The notes: generated from the letters alone by a model not told the origin. A stretch of 64,000 nucleotides of DNA from Gammaproteobacteria bacterium (GCA_004172865.1 SEBV01000011.1:62001-126000); one strand, 5' to 3'. Counted from the first letter of the stretch, positions 36,451 through 46,694 are shown. Translations and numbers: made by a program.

Positions 36451-36569
36451 TGTGCATGTCGAATGTTTACCAAGCCATACTTAGCCAACTCTTCCAAAAC
36501 GCCCTCGATGGAGTTATAACTCACATTGTCACAATCGATTAGCAGAGCTATTTTCTTAGTTTCAGACAT
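36444..36569 (-). pseudogene. NYN-domain (LabA/DUF88-like) gene truncated by the 152-bp element
   Basis: ATG 36569, with AAGGA upstream, opens a frame starting MSETKKIALLIDCDNVSYNS and ending in a LAKYGLVNIRHAH segment. LIDCDN contains the first acidic pair (D12, D14) of the NYN/PIN-like nuclease fold. The homology stops exactly where the element begins (36450) and a stop codon appears two codons later. The rest of the gene was not found in the window. Confidence 0.8.
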
Positions 36570-36816
36570 TTAAAATCCTTCGCATGCTTAACATGTACAG
36601 GTTTCTTCTAAGTAGATAGTTTCACTACTTACTATAAAAAAATCCATTAAAATTGAATAAGAAAACAAGTCCCCTGGTAGAGCGCTAAAAATTTGATTGA
36701 ACAACTTAAAACCCCACCAGCACATGTCGAAATAGTTACACAACTCATCCCACAATGTCTAAAAAAAAGCTAGCTAAAGGTGTGTTTCAATCTATAAAAA
36801 TTTCAAAATATAAGCG
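36570..36816. other. Promoter side of the truncated NYN gene
   Basis: AT-rich DNA without a recognisable gene. Confidence 0.35.
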
Positions 36817-37044
36817 CTAATCGCCGATAACAGCTTTGTAGGCGAAAATATCCAAAGGTATAGCCGCCACCAAAATATTAGTGTTTACATCATCTAGCTG
36901 GTTAAAGAAAAATTTTATTAAATCCTCGCTACCCGTTACCGCTGTTTCCTCATAGGCGTAATTGTATTCGGAAGCAACTTGTCGGATTAAGTCAGCTCTG
37001 ATTTTGAATGCGGTTATCACTACAGGTCGCATAGAACATTTCAT
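36817..37044 (-). CDS. Small hypothetical protein, 75 aa
   Basis: The frame starts at ATG 37044 with GAGAAG upstream; ATG 37032 is an alternative. The protein is mixed alpha/beta with a hydrophobic C-terminus and no known motif. It lies on the same strand as, and just downstream of, the 205-aa hypothetical gene. It could be a real gene or part of a decayed one. Confidence 0.4.
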   Translation of the reverse strand: MKCSMRPVVITAFKIRADLIRQVASEYNYAYEETAVTGSEDLIKFFFNQLDDVNTNILVAAIPLDIFAYKAVIGD

Positions 37045-37130
37045 AATAACTTCTCATTCTGGAAAACTAAGAAACATCTTTCAAATAAATTCCCTTGAAC
37101 AGTCATCGATGCAGACTTTAATATGTATTT

Positions 37131-37748
37131 TTAATTGAATTCCAGCGGACACTCGCCGGGATCATTACCTAACATAGCTTCGACCCGCCTCTTCTTGCAA
37201 ACTTCAGAATGAGATCTGTCTTTCTTCACAATTTCCCAAACAGTTTTCAATTCTGTCACGGGATGATTGCAATCATCTAAACGATTCAATACTTCCTCGA
37301 TAAATCTTTCAACATGAAATTGAAATTGTTCAATAGAAATGTCCAAGGAACGGTCAATGCTTGATGAATAATTGAGTGACCGCCCTGTATCGTGAAAAGG
37401 CGACGGTTGGATCTGGATAATTTCTCCATCTGAAATAAAGAGAATACTCGGGAATGCATAATTCCAATTAGCCGCACCCAAGCTATGGGCTAAAAACCAA
37501 TCACTATTTTCAATATCGAAATCTACCGGTAGGAGTTCGTAGCTAAGCCGCCACCAGAAATATGCAAACCAGTACGCAAGTGGATACGCTGAAATGCAAA
37601 CTTTATCACCTCCACCTAATAAGCTGTCCACATGTTTTGTTACACACGTATTATCTACGATTATTTCAATCTGAGCGCTGGTATCTTGCAAAATCAGATT
37701 GGTAATTTTCGCTTTTAGCCAATGGAGTTTGAATTCAAACGTAGCCAT
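37131..37748 (-). CDS. Hypothetical protein, 205 aa, possibly a truncated N-terminal module
   Basis: ATG 37748 has AGGA 7 bases upstream. Features are PLAYWFAYFWWRLSYE, DWFLAHSLGAANWNYAFP and FISDGEIIQIQ, with a final KKRRVEAMLGNDPGE. I have the impression that this arrangement forms the N-terminal part of longer proteins (some with a metallopeptidase domain), and that this copy stops early. That comparison is from memory and weak. No signal peptide or membrane segment is certain. Function unknown. Confidence 0.5.
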   Translation of the reverse strand: MATFEFKLHWLKAKITNLILQDTSAQIEIIVDNTCVTKHVDSLLGGGDKVCISAYPLAYWFAYFWWRLSYELLPVDFDIENSDWFLAHSLGAANWNYAFPSILFISDGEIIQIQPSPFHDTGRSLNYSSSIDRSLDISIEQFQFHVERFIEEVLNRLDDCNHPVTELKTVWEIVKKDRSHSEVCKKRRVEAMLGNDPGECPLEFN

Positions 37749-37772
37749 CTGAGCATCCTAAATTCAATTGAG

Positions 37773-38561
37773 TTATAGCCTGAGAATCAAATTGGAATCA
37801 AAGTCACAATTAGTTTTGTTTCGCTCGTCCGGATAGCAGAATTGATTGCTGACAATGTTTGTTTTACCAATGCGCACCTCATCGGTCCAACGGTTGTGGC
37901 CGTAGAGCCAAAAGTCAGGTTGGTGCTCCTCAATTATCTATAGGCAATCTGACGTGAAATATGACGTAACTTCACTCACGTTAAAACCTGGGTGAATCAA
38001 CTGAGGGATTGGTGGAAAGTGGGTAACAACTACGGTGTTTCCTACCTGAGATGTTTTTATCATCGATTCGATTGCACACTTTGACTCAAAAAATAATTCA
38101 CGAGCCATGGCGGGTGTAAATGTTTTAAATTTGCTACGCTCGTCTGCAATCACGTTAAAATCCGTAACGTTATCTTCAACGTACGCAAAGACTTCCCTTT
38201 CATCAAAATTCATAGTGTTAAGTGGAAACCCCGTCCAAAGCGTTGCACCAATAAACCTCATGCCCTCCAACTCAACAAAACTGTTTTCTAAAAAATGAAT
38301 TTTTTTATGACCAAAGAAAGCGCGACGATATGATTCGAGCGTGCGACCCCGATATTGCCGATAGAATTCATGATTTCCTGCAACAAAAATGATATGGGTG
38401 CTCGGCAAAGCAGCGCTAATTTTTTCGACGAATGTGACTAAGCGTTTGCCTACATGCATATCACCGGCCAGAACCAAGACGTCAGGATTATCAGGCAGCG
38501 GAGGTAACCAATTATCATCGTAAAATTCAGCGTGAACGTCAGAAAGCAATGAAATCCTCAT
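37773..38561 (-). pseudogene. Metallophosphoesterase with an in-frame amber codon
   Basis: From ATG 38561 the frame shows SDVH (D8, H10), AGDMH (D34), AGNHEFY (N63, H64) and VVTHFPP, the calcineurin-like metal ligands. It stops at TAG (37938-37940) after 207 codons. The same frame then continues without a gap for 54 codons: IIEEHQPDFWLYGHNRW and VSNQF before TAA at 37773. Related proteins have Trp near that position, so TGG to TAG is the simplest explanation. The last motif reads GHNR rather than GHNH, so decay may have gone further. Confidence 0.85.
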
Positions 38562-38643
38562 GTTCCTACCAACATATTTTCCTAATCGACCCTATCTTCA
38601 ATTCAACAATTGTGATTTTAATAAGCCAAATTAGAGGTACAAA

Positions 38644-39258
38644 TTATCGCCCGCTTACAATACTTAATACATGATTGAGATTTTTTACAGTGATTCCACT
38701 ACACCCACCGTGGCGATTTAGATGTCTGGCATGAAAACCGAAATTACTAGGCCCGATGTAATCACAAATCAGATTATCTCCAACAAATAAAGTTTCCTTC
38801 GCTGAGACATGAGTTGTTTCACATATTTTGCGATAGATTTGTTGATCGGGCTTTATGCATCCCATTTCATAGCTTAAAAACTTAGAAAACTGAAACTCTC
38901 CAAGCAAATCATCGATGGCAACTCCGTACGGCATCGCCAGATTCGAACAAATTGCCATCGGGATATTAGATTCATTCAATACCGCAATGGTTCCGAGGAC
39001 GTCATCAAAAAGCGTCATCATGCTGAGCTCTTCGTCAATCTGACACTGCAATTCATCGAGGAAGGCGGGCGGAACGTCGATCTCAAAATGTTTGGCGATA
39101 CCAACGATATCTACATTTAAAGACATTATTTCTCGTGCGTCTGTGTCTCGCACTCTTCTTCCTTGAGCCTGGCCGTACTTAATTAGCTGCCGATATGGAC
39201 TATGCCTGACTTGGTGCTGAACTAAAGTGCCAAATAAATCAAATACAACTAATTTCAT
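38644..39258 (-). CDS. HAD-superfamily hydrolase
   Basis: The product is 204 residues. FDLFGTL (D7) is HAD motif I, ICSNLA is motif II, a Lys in CIKPDQQIY is motif III and FVGDNLICD is motif IV. The second Asp of the usual DxD is Phe, as in haloacid-dehalogenase-type members, so it may not be a phosphatase. The substrate cannot be told. There is no good ribosome-binding site before ATG 39258. It lies upstream of the metallophosphoesterase on the same strand (82-base gap). Confidence 0.82.
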   Translation of the reverse strand: MKLVVFDLFGTLVQHQVRHSPYRQLIKYGQAQGRRVRDTDAREIMSLNVDIVGIAKHFEIDVPPAFLDELQCQIDEELSMMTLFDDVLGTIAVLNESNIPMAICSNLAMPYGVAIDDLLGEFQFSKFLSYEMGCIKPDQQIYRKICETTHVSAKETLFVGDNLICDYIGPSNFGFHARHLNRHGGCSGITVKNLNHVLSIVSGR

Positions 39259-39545
39259 AGGAACGCTTCACTTTTTGCGACCGTTAATTAAGTATGGTTT
39301 ACTACAATGATTAGTCGGCGAGGTTAAGTGCGGTTGCCTAAAAAGCATTTTAAGTAAAGATTTCGTGTTGAATACAGGCTATAAATATTTATAAACTTTT
39401 ATCTCGATTTTTTTAATTTCGTGCTTCAAGCGTAAAGTCATTCGCTAACTCGTCTAGCAATTTCGACCTCTGATTTCACCGCTACCGAATCAAAAATGCG
39501 TAAAGGTTTTCATAAATTCCTATACGTACCTTGAAAAAATCAGCT

Positions 39546-39995
39546 TCAAACCCTTTCAGTAGCTTTGTTACCGCCTCCACTGGAAAGAAGTATTGGCTCT
39601 TCTTCCTGATCCACGTCAATTCGCATCGTCCAGCCATTCGTCAAAGCCCCTTGAAGATGTATTGCATTAATTTCGAATTCATCTCGTCGTGAGAATGATG
39701 AGTCTAATTTTGAGGGAATAAATTTGAATTCAAATTCTTGGAGATCGAGATGAGAAATGAAATCCAGCGCATCAAAAGCCGAATAGCATTTGATTCTCAG
39801 TTGACTATAGCTGCGGGCATCTAATGCATAGATCGGCAGCAAAGAGACGTAACCTGGAAAAAATTTAGTTGTTACGACGAATAAGACGCAGCTGTCTTCA
39901 TCAATGATGCCGTCTTCATCGCTCAAAGCGGACATTGTTTCGGTGGGATGATATTCAATACATAAAGTGCCGACCTTCTGTACGAGTACAACCAT
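39546..39995 (-). CDS. Hypothetical protein, 149 aa
   Basis: ATG 39995 has GGGGGAG about 8 bases upstream and is preferred over ATG 40034, which lacks a site. The protein is acidic and beta-rich, without signal peptide, membrane segment or known motif. It is a single gene flanked by gaps of 287 bases on one side and more than 900 on the other. Confidence 0.5.
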   Translation of the reverse strand: MVVLVQKVGTLCIEYHPTETMSALSDEDGIIDEDSCVLFVVTTKFFPGYVSLLPIYALDARSYSQLRIKCYSAFDALDFISHLDLQEFEFKFIPSKLDSSFSRRDEFEINAIHLQGALTNGWTMRIDVDQEEEPILLSSGGGNKATERV

Positions 39996-40912
39996 TTCTG
40001 TTACTCCCCCAACAAATATCTTAGAAGCTTGCATAATGATGGATGAAATTAACTTGGACGCCAGAAAAGAGCACCCAGGAAAAAAATCCTAGATAAGTAA
40101 TTAAATAAAAAATCAAATTCCCGATATTCGGGAATACAATAGCATAAATACTCAGCGAAAAACAACAATCAAGATACTTATTAAAAATATCCGGCTCGCT
40201 GCGAGTTTAGAGTACGATCAAAAGCCTTATCAAAAGTGACGCACACTGGAAATGTAAACTATATATTGGATTTCATAGTCGGGGAAAAGCATTCTGCGGG
40301 GTTGAAGATTACAGTCATACCTAAAATCCTTAGACAACAATTAGTCCGTATTTCAGCACTTAACCATTTATTAAAATCAATCAGCTCGACAATTATCAAG
40401 CACGGAAAATTTCAAAACCTTCAAACTGACAGGTTACTTCTTGCGTGGTAATACGCGCTTATCCCACCTTCTACAGCAATTAAATCGTATGCCTATATCT
40501 GCGCATCGAAGCATCGTATTACCGGCTCCGATTTCATCAAAGGCTTGCCCATAATCAAAATAGTGAATCGAATTCGAAATTCCAACTTGCATACTATCTG
40601 GCACAAAAAAGTATTTTGATTAAGAAAGGTCTCATTTTTCGAATTCATGACCTGCTCAAAAGGGAATTAACGTACAGAGAATTTCAGGTTTGCGGTTGCC
40701 GCATGCGTCGAAATAATTCTGCCCAGGGGACGAACAAGTCCGTGACATTTCTGAGCGGGCTTCGGCAGAATTACCTGACAATATTACTCAATCTTGTGTG
40801 CGGCTTCATGATTCGGCACGTTATGGCCAAAATCTTTTGAGAGTGTGGTTTTGTGGCACAGCCTGTTAAAGCTATTAAACACACAATAAAATATTTCATT
40901 CGCACATCTTGG
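39996..40912. other. Long non-coding stretch with an orphan XRE-type operator
   Basis: Apart from the palindrome at 40117-40135 I see no feature. Small open frames here (for example 40236-40451) lack ribosome-binding sites and coding character. The DNA may be the remnant of deleted genes. Confidence 0.45.
40117..40135. promoter_or_regulatory. Orphan copy of the XRE operator/promoter
   Basis: ATTCCCGATATTCGGGAAT has two perfect 8-bp arms. The following 40 bases (TAGCAT, AATA, GAAAAACA, ATCAA) match the promoter region of the XRE gene at 57145, but no XRE coding sequence follows. Confidence 0.7.
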
Positions 40913-41383
40913 TTAATTCAGCCATTTACCTTGATCGCACCAAAACGGTTTTGGGTCAAAGATTAGTCGTTTAGGATCGCTATATAACTCCTCAGGAAAG
41001 TCAAAATCTTTGTAAGAAAGAGATGCTTCAATTTTTTCGGCTTTCTTGATTCTTATTGCACATTCCTTGAAGGGACAATAACCCATCTCGTGATCTTTAA
41101 ATGGGTACTTTCTATCATTAACAATAATAAATACTTTTCGAGAAGCACCATCTATAATTCCGTTTATTGAGGGCCAAGTGGAGTTTGTCATGCACATAGC
41201 TGATTCACTTATTGAGGATACATTCACTATAAATTTTTCTGCCTGAGGTGCATCCACAGAGGAAAATATATAATCTCTGCTTGCCTCAGGCGTAGCAGAA
41301 CGAGTTAATCGTTCTCCTACAGAACAAGCAGCCAATAGAATTGTAAATGTAAATAAATAAAATATTGGTGAGGGTTTAATCAT
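40913..41383 (-). CDS. Lipoprotein at the end of the RHS locus (candidate immunity protein)
   Basis: The product is 156 residues with lipobox LLAAC. The mature part has four further cysteines (MCMTN, GYCPFKEC, FWCDQ), consistent with two disulfides in the periplasm. It lies about 17 bases downstream of the RHS gene on the same strand. Position and periplasmic location fit an immunity protein against the C-terminal metallopeptidase domain of the RHS protein, but nothing in the sequence proves it. Confidence 0.6.
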   Translation of the reverse strand: MIKPSPIFYLFTFTILLAACSVGERLTRSATPEASRDYIFSSVDAPQAEKFIVNVSSISESAMCMTNSTWPSINGIIDGASRKVFIIVNDRKYPFKDHEMGYCPFKECAIRIKKAEKIEASLSYKDFDFPEELYSDPKRLIFDPKPFWCDQGKWLN

Positions 41384-41400
41384 CAATTCGTTCTCAAGAT

Positions 41401-44040
41401 TTATAAGTTTGGATATGCACGCTGCATCAGATTATCTGGATTTAAGGTACCCTCTAATGCATCGAATGCATCTTGCTGAGCAGGTGTTCCAAATTTGTAA
41501 CCTGCATCAGTACCAATATATAGATGGCGCAGACCGGCTGTATGTAATGACTCATGCCCGACAGCCCACTCCTGTTGCTCATGATTATTTATTTTTGTTG
41601 TCCATACTTCAGCAGTGATGTTTACATTTATAACTGAACCTCCGACATCTGCCAAAGCTGCACCAGCTGCGGTAGCATTCGGCAACTTAGAGTAATCTCC
41701 TTTGCTAAGCGCATTAGCGACCTTTCCGTCAGAGCCATCACTGCGCAGAGCTTTTGCACCTGCACTCAAAGAATTCGCTTGTGCTCTTTTCTCATCCCCG
41801 CCCCCCTTTCCACCCTTATCAAGCTTATCCGCTTTTGCATTAAGCCCCGTAGCAGCTTTCTCCATTCTTGCCGCAGCAGCTTGCTGAACTTTGTTAAATT
41901 TCTTCCAACTTTCATCATTCCAACCTGTACCCATTCCATACGTACCAGTTGGATCAGTTCCATTCATCGGATCATTTCCAACATAGGAATACAAATCCAT
42001 ATCATCTTTGTACCCAATAGGATCAGTCTGGAGGAAACGACCAATCTGTGGATAGTAAATTCGTGCCTTGTAGTAATACATCCCCAACTCAGGAATATAC
42101 GCCTGGCCCGTGTAGGCGAACCTGCCTTTGACAGTGGAGTCTGGAGCACCATAAGCATCATAAGTATTCAGGGCAGTTACAGCACCTGTATTATCAGTCA
42201 CTGCAACAATAGAACCCTGGTGATTGGAGTGCAGGAAGCTGCGGTTGGCACTGCCAATGAAGTCGGCAGCATAAGAAAGCAAAGGTCTATCAACTCCTGT
42301 ACCAAAGACGTAACGTTTTCCTACTTTTGCCGAGGTATATTCTGCAATCAGCGAATCTCCGCTATACAGAAAAAACGTTGATTGCCCATTGGCGGTAACC
42401 ACATTCAGGCGACCTTTTGGATCGTAACCCAGACTCACATTGCGTTCACCCGAAGCCGAGATTAGGCGGTTTTCAGTATCGTATGTATAAGTTGTCCCTG
42501 TGCAGCTGCGGGGGGTCTCTACATAACCTTTATCACAAATGACGTTACCGTTTAGGTCGTAACCATAGGCATTAGCGCCCACTGAGTTGTATTGGTTTAA
42601 CCCGTTAACAGCATAAGTGCCGGTTTTACTGCCTCGCTCTTTGAACTTGTAGAGATCATTACTGAGCGTGATATCCGTAACCTGATTGGCAGGATTGTAA
42701 CCAAAGCTCTGGTAACGATCAAAGACCGTTCCGCTTGCCTGGAAATCTATACTACTCAATCGGGAAGCATTGTCGTAGTCAAGCGTTGTTAATACTCCAC
42801 CTACAGCGGATTGGGTGGCGGGGCGTGCAAATTTATCGTATGTATTAAAAATAAGTGCAGTTGTCCACTCATCTTTAATTCGTGTTTGTCGATTGAGACC
42901 GTCATATACATAGTCAAAGTAGTGAGCGTCCGGATGCTCCATGTGCAAGCGGTTGCCTTCGAAGTCATAGGAATGGGATACGGTTTTATTAACGCCGTTA
43001 ATATCGGCTGTTTCTGTTTCAACCAGCCCGAAACCGTCGAACGTCGCACTTACCGCTTTGCCAGAACTAAAGGTCGCCGAGGTTTGCAACCCAAGCAAAT
43101 CGTACTCATAGTTGACATCATTGGTGGTGTCGTTAGGAATATCTTTGGTTATGAGACGGTTGAGGTTGTCATAGCCATAGGTGATCACCTTCCCATCGCG
43201 TTTTCGTAAGGTCCGGCGGTTGCCATTGGCATCGTACGTGTACTCCTCGTAATCCGCGGCGTTATAAGGTGCGGATACGGCAACTTTTTTGTCGGGAAAA
43301 TACATCCGCTTCGGTTTGAGGGTTTGGGCAGCATAACCAGATCCGTAGTATTCCAGATGGGTTTGATTGCCATTTGCATCGTACTGATCCACCAACAGGC
43401 CAAGGCCATCATATTTGTTAGTGACATATTTTTGTTCTAGCTCCGCACCCGTGCCTACCGCCCGGTTCTCGACATTGACCTGACCGAATGTGTCTTCATA
43501 TTCATAGCTGGTGATTCGGTCTGGACCGAAACTTCCCTCGCTGCCCAATGTACAGGCGCTCATGGGTAATGACCCGTAATAATCCGGCGTCATGCGCTCC
43601 GCTTTACAGCTTACCCGCCCATAGCGATCATAACTATATTGGGTAAGCGACGTCGCCACGCCATCGGAGCCCTTATTCGTCACCGTGGCTTTCCGGTTTA
43701 AATCGTCGTAGGTAATGACTTGAGTGGTCGCAACTGAAAACCCAGTCCAGTTAACAACCAGTACTGCCTCGGATTGCCATGTGGCCAAGGCTCCAGATTC
43801 GATTTTCACTGGAAGGCCCCCGCTATAAGTGGTGCGAGTCGCTGGAAATGGCAGCAGTCCACCACCATCTGGGTCGGGGCTTATAGTCCCTACAACCTGG
43901 CCGACCAAGTTGTAGCGAGTGGCGGTGGTGTAGCTGCTGGCACTCTGTGTCGCAGAGGCTCCAAGGCTTAGTGTCAAACCCGCAATAATGCAAATACGTT
44001 GAATGCAAGGCGACCAAAAGGTCGAGATAATAGTTTCCAT
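41401..44040 (-). CDS. Exported RHS-repeat protein with metzincin-like C-terminal domain
   Basis: The product is about 879 residues. ATG 44040 has AAGGAAG upstream and starts a signal peptide (GLTLSLGASA). About 15 YD repeats (YDDLNRKATV, YDANGNRRTL and similar) lead to the RHS core IPELGMYYYKARIYYPQIG, then RFLQTDPIGY and YVGNDPMN. The variable C-terminal region of about 190 residues is Ala/Lys-rich and then contains GHESLHTAGLRH. HESLHTAGLRH (829-839) fits HExxHxxGxxH exactly, the metzincin zinc motif. It is the third gene of a three-gene YD/RHS operon. Confidence 0.88.
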   Translation of the reverse strand: METIISTFWSPCIQRICIIAGLTLSLGASATQSASSYTTATRYNLVGQVVGTISPDPDGGGLLPFPATRTTYSGGLPVKIESGALATWQSEAVLVVNWTGFSVATTQVITYDDLNRKATVTNKGSDGVATSLTQYSYDRYGRVSCKAERMTPDYYGSLPMSACTLGSEGSFGPDRITSYEYEDTFGQVNVENRAVGTGAELEQKYVTNKYDGLGLLVDQYDANGNQTHLEYYGSGYAAQTLKPKRMYFPDKKVAVSAPYNAADYEEYTYDANGNRRTLRKRDGKVITYGYDNLNRLITKDIPNDTTNDVNYEYDLLGLQTSATFSSGKAVSATFDGFGLVETETADINGVNKTVSHSYDFEGNRLHMEHPDAHYFDYVYDGLNRQTRIKDEWTTALIFNTYDKFARPATQSAVGGVLTTLDYDNASRLSSIDFQASGTVFDRYQSFGYNPANQVTDITLSNDLYKFKERGSKTGTYAVNGLNQYNSVGANAYGYDLNGNVICDKGYVETPRSCTGTTYTYDTENRLISASGERNVSLGYDPKGRLNVVTANGQSTFFLYSGDSLIAEYTSAKVGKRYVFGTGVDRPLLSYAADFIGSANRSFLHSNHQGSIVAVTDNTGAVTALNTYDAYGAPDSTVKGRFAYTGQAYIPELGMYYYKARIYYPQIGRFLQTDPIGYKDDMDLYSYVGNDPMNGTDPTGTYGMGTGWNDESWKKFNKVQQAAAARMEKAATGLNAKADKLDKGGKGGGDEKRAQANSLSAGAKALRSDGSDGKVANALSKGDYSKLPNATAAGAALADVGGSVINVNITAEVWTTKINNHEQQEWAVGHESLHTAGLRHLYIGTDAGYKFGTPAQQDAFDALEGTLNPDNLMQRAYPNL

Positions 44041-44057
44041 GGTGACTTCCTTTTCCA

Positions 44058-46568
44058 TTATGGGCAGCTAACGAGACGAGCGTTCGGGGTGGTTTGCCCG
44101 ATGCGATTGCCGAAGTCGTCATAGCTATAACAGGTACGATGGGTTTCAGAACCATGGGCCGTAGTGGCCTTAACAGTGATGCCACGCAGTAAAAGATTAT
44201 TGGCTACGCCGGTTTGTGGGCCGTAGTCATACTCAGTAATAACCTCACTGTCGTTTGTACAGCCTGCCGCTGCCGTAGACTCAGGCGTGACATTCGCCAC
44301 GGCTGTATGACATTTGCTTTCACGACTCAATAAATAAACAGGGGTCGCTGCCTTCGTAACGGTTGTAGCGCCATTTTGCTTGTAATACGCATAGTAAGGT
44401 GTGTATTTATAGCGCGTTTGGGATCTAACGCCCTTATTGTCGGCGGGCAAAGTTACCATCGAAGGCTGACCCGTAAGCGGATCATAGGCGTAGTCAGTAA
44501 CGTTACCGTTATTATCCGTAATTGTGGTTGCCTGATTGCATACTTTATAATTCAATAAAGTACATTTTGCATAACCACCCGCTGTCGTAACACGGATAGT
44601 TTGTCCATCGTATGTTTCGGTAAGACTGGATATATTTTGGCTCTTGGCGGTGTCAGAAATGCTAGGGTCAGCGGGAGGATCTATCGGAATAGTCGATTCG
44701 TACCCCATCGACGTTTTTACGCCTCCAACAGCATTATAAACGCTCGTCACTCTATTACTCGTGTACCCATCGAACGACACAGTCTTATCCCAAGCCGCGG
44801 CCTGAGTTATTCCAAATTGGTTGCTATTAACGTTACTAATTCTTTTATAGCCATCGTGAGACTCGTTTGAGCTTGAGCCATGATCACCTTGCACCCCTAT
44901 TGCGTAGCTAATTTCATCGTCCCCCGCGTTGCCTACCCACGATTTGGTTAATCGCGCTGCGGCGCCGGGATTGGGAGCACAAGAGCTCGCTCCGTTTAAA
45001 TTTATGTAACAAACATTCGGTGTGTAATCGTGAGTCTCATACTTATAATTCATCACAACCTTATTGTTCTTTTTGATCTGGGTTAAGCGAACTGCATTGC
45101 GATAAAAGGAATCTGGATATTCTTTTGTATCCACGGGAGTATGTACGTACTCAGTCACGTTTTCTTCAGGGTCGGTTACCGTAAAAGAGTTCGTTGTTGC
45201 AAACATGGCCAGTGGCATACCATCTGGCCAGTTATAAGTCACAACGGGCCATTTCTTGGTAAGATTTGGACATGCATCTTTTATAACATCGTCTTTCGAC
45301 TTCCCTGCATTACGCGTGTAATCATTACGATCTATAGTGCAAGAATCCACCGCATTATTAATAGCTATAATGTATTTGGGCATGGAAGCCGCCCAACCCT
45401 CCGCACCCGAGGATGGCAACTTTGGCTGAGACGGCAAATTTATGGTGGAATATTGATACAAATATTTGAATTGAAAACCGGTATTAGTATTTGCGCTACT
45501 CGTAATGCCGCTATAGGTGCTGGCATCTCGCCTCGCAATTAGAAGCCCATTGGGTTTCTGGACATAACTAATATCTGTACTCCAAACAACATCAGTCCGA
45601 TCGACCTGCACCGTATTTAGAGGATGGGCCGTACAGCCGTCAGGCGAAGGATTTGGGCATGCCACAAGGTAGTAGTAAAGAATACGTGGTGTCATCCCGG
45701 TAGCGACATAACTACCGCTGGAGCTACCTTCCGCCTGGGTAACATCGGTGCCAGAGCCGATAAGCTTTAAATAGCTATGGTGGCCAGCTCCGGTCCAGGA
45801 AATGGTAAAGTTTCCGGTCTGGTTAGGTAAGGAGGAGTTGATTGTTATATTGATTCCCTGATTCGAATATAGGGAAGTAGTAACTGGTGCACTCGACGAC
45901 GATGAAGACGATGAACTTGACGTGGAATTAAGTCGGCGGTTGGCGATGTATACTACGGTTCCATCAGGTTTTGTCATAATGAGTCCTGAGAATCCTCCGA
46001 TACTGTTGCTAAAATCTACAATGCTTTGATGATAGGGTGATTGCGCAATTGTAGTGTTGGCAGGAATATCGGCCGACACTAAAATGTAGCGACTATCAGT
46101 TTTCGGCGTGTACTTTTTCCTATCGGGACTGTAGTAAAACTCGGCTGTACTTCCCTCTGAAATTATTTTTATCACTTTATTGTGAATATCTAAGCCTGGA
46201 TTCCAACTTGGTTCTGAAACGCGGACGGTAAGTGAATCCTGAAAACCTTGTCGAATTGCGCCTGCGCCAACCTCATCATCCCAATTTACAAAATTGCTGG
46301 TGTAGGTAGAAATAGTATGCGAAAGCCCCAAATTGCCTCCCATAACAAGATCGGTCAGTGACGGTGAAACTTGGCCTGTTGCCATGTTGACGCCATGTCG
46401 ATCATTAATCTCATAAGGCGGCGGCGATACGATTGCAGCACTACTAGAAAATGCCAGTAGTAACGTCCATGAACTAATAACGTGTTTCAACATTCGAAGA
46501 CTTAGCTTTAGAAGTACCGCTTTCACTCTATTGGATCCTTCACGTCGGGTTACAAAAACTGATTTCAT
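44058..46568 (-). CDS. YD-repeat protein, middle gene of the RHS operon
   Basis: The product is 836 residues with a long extended signal peptide (about 1-47). Near the start is RHGVNMATGQVSPSLTDLV and NLGLSHTISTYTSNF, shared with the 652-aa protein at 61366. A run of ten serines (about 221-230) precedes an inserted fibronectin-like domain (SWTGAGHHSYLKL) that resembles modules in the next upstream gene. YD-type sequence appears in the last 200 residues, and it ends CYSYDDFGNRIGQTTP...SCP. Its stop codon nearly touches the next gene (TAATGG). It looks like the front part of a conventional RHS protein supplied as a separate chain. Confidence 0.75.
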   Translation of the reverse strand: MKSVFVTRREGSNRVKAVLLKLSLRMLKHVISSWTLLLAFSSSAAIVSPPPYEINDRHGVNMATGQVSPSLTDLVMGGNLGLSHTISTYTSNFVNWDDEVGAGAIRQGFQDSLTVRVSEPSWNPGLDIHNKVIKIISEGSTAEFYYSPDRKKYTPKTDSRYILVSADIPANTTIAQSPYHQSIVDFSNSIGGFSGLIMTKPDGTVVYIANRRLNSTSSSSSSSSSSAPVTTSLYSNQGINITINSSLPNQTGNFTISWTGAGHHSYLKLIGSGTDVTQAEGSSSGSYVATGMTPRILYYYLVACPNPSPDGCTAHPLNTVQVDRTDVVWSTDISYVQKPNGLLIARRDASTYSGITSSANTNTGFQFKYLYQYSTINLPSQPKLPSSGAEGWAASMPKYIIAINNAVDSCTIDRNDYTRNAGKSKDDVIKDACPNLTKKWPVVTYNWPDGMPLAMFATTNSFTVTDPEENVTEYVHTPVDTKEYPDSFYRNAVRLTQIKKNNKVVMNYKYETHDYTPNVCYINLNGASSCAPNPGAAARLTKSWVGNAGDDEISYAIGVQGDHGSSSNESHDGYKRISNVNSNQFGITQAAAWDKTVSFDGYTSNRVTSVYNAVGGVKTSMGYESTIPIDPPADPSISDTAKSQNISSLTETYDGQTIRVTTAGGYAKCTLLNYKVCNQATTITDNNGNVTDYAYDPLTGQPSMVTLPADNKGVRSQTRYKYTPYYAYYKQNGATTVTKAATPVYLLSRESKCHTAVANVTPESTAAAGCTNDSEVITEYDYGPQTGVANNLLLRGITVKATTAHGSETHRTCYSYDDFGNRIGQTTPNARLVSCP

Positions 46569-46694
46569 TGTGTTTCCATCTCCATGTTCAGACTGTGTTT
46601 TGATTAATCCACAAGTAACAGGCCTGACATTAATTGATTTAAATTAATTTACCTTCGGCTGACCTACGATCACGCAGCTTCAGAGTTAGGCGAA

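Noticed and set aside
45890-45925. Poly-Ser tract in the YD protein as a slippage-prone repeat
   Set aside because: The serines are encoded by mixed codons, so simple phase variation is unlikely.
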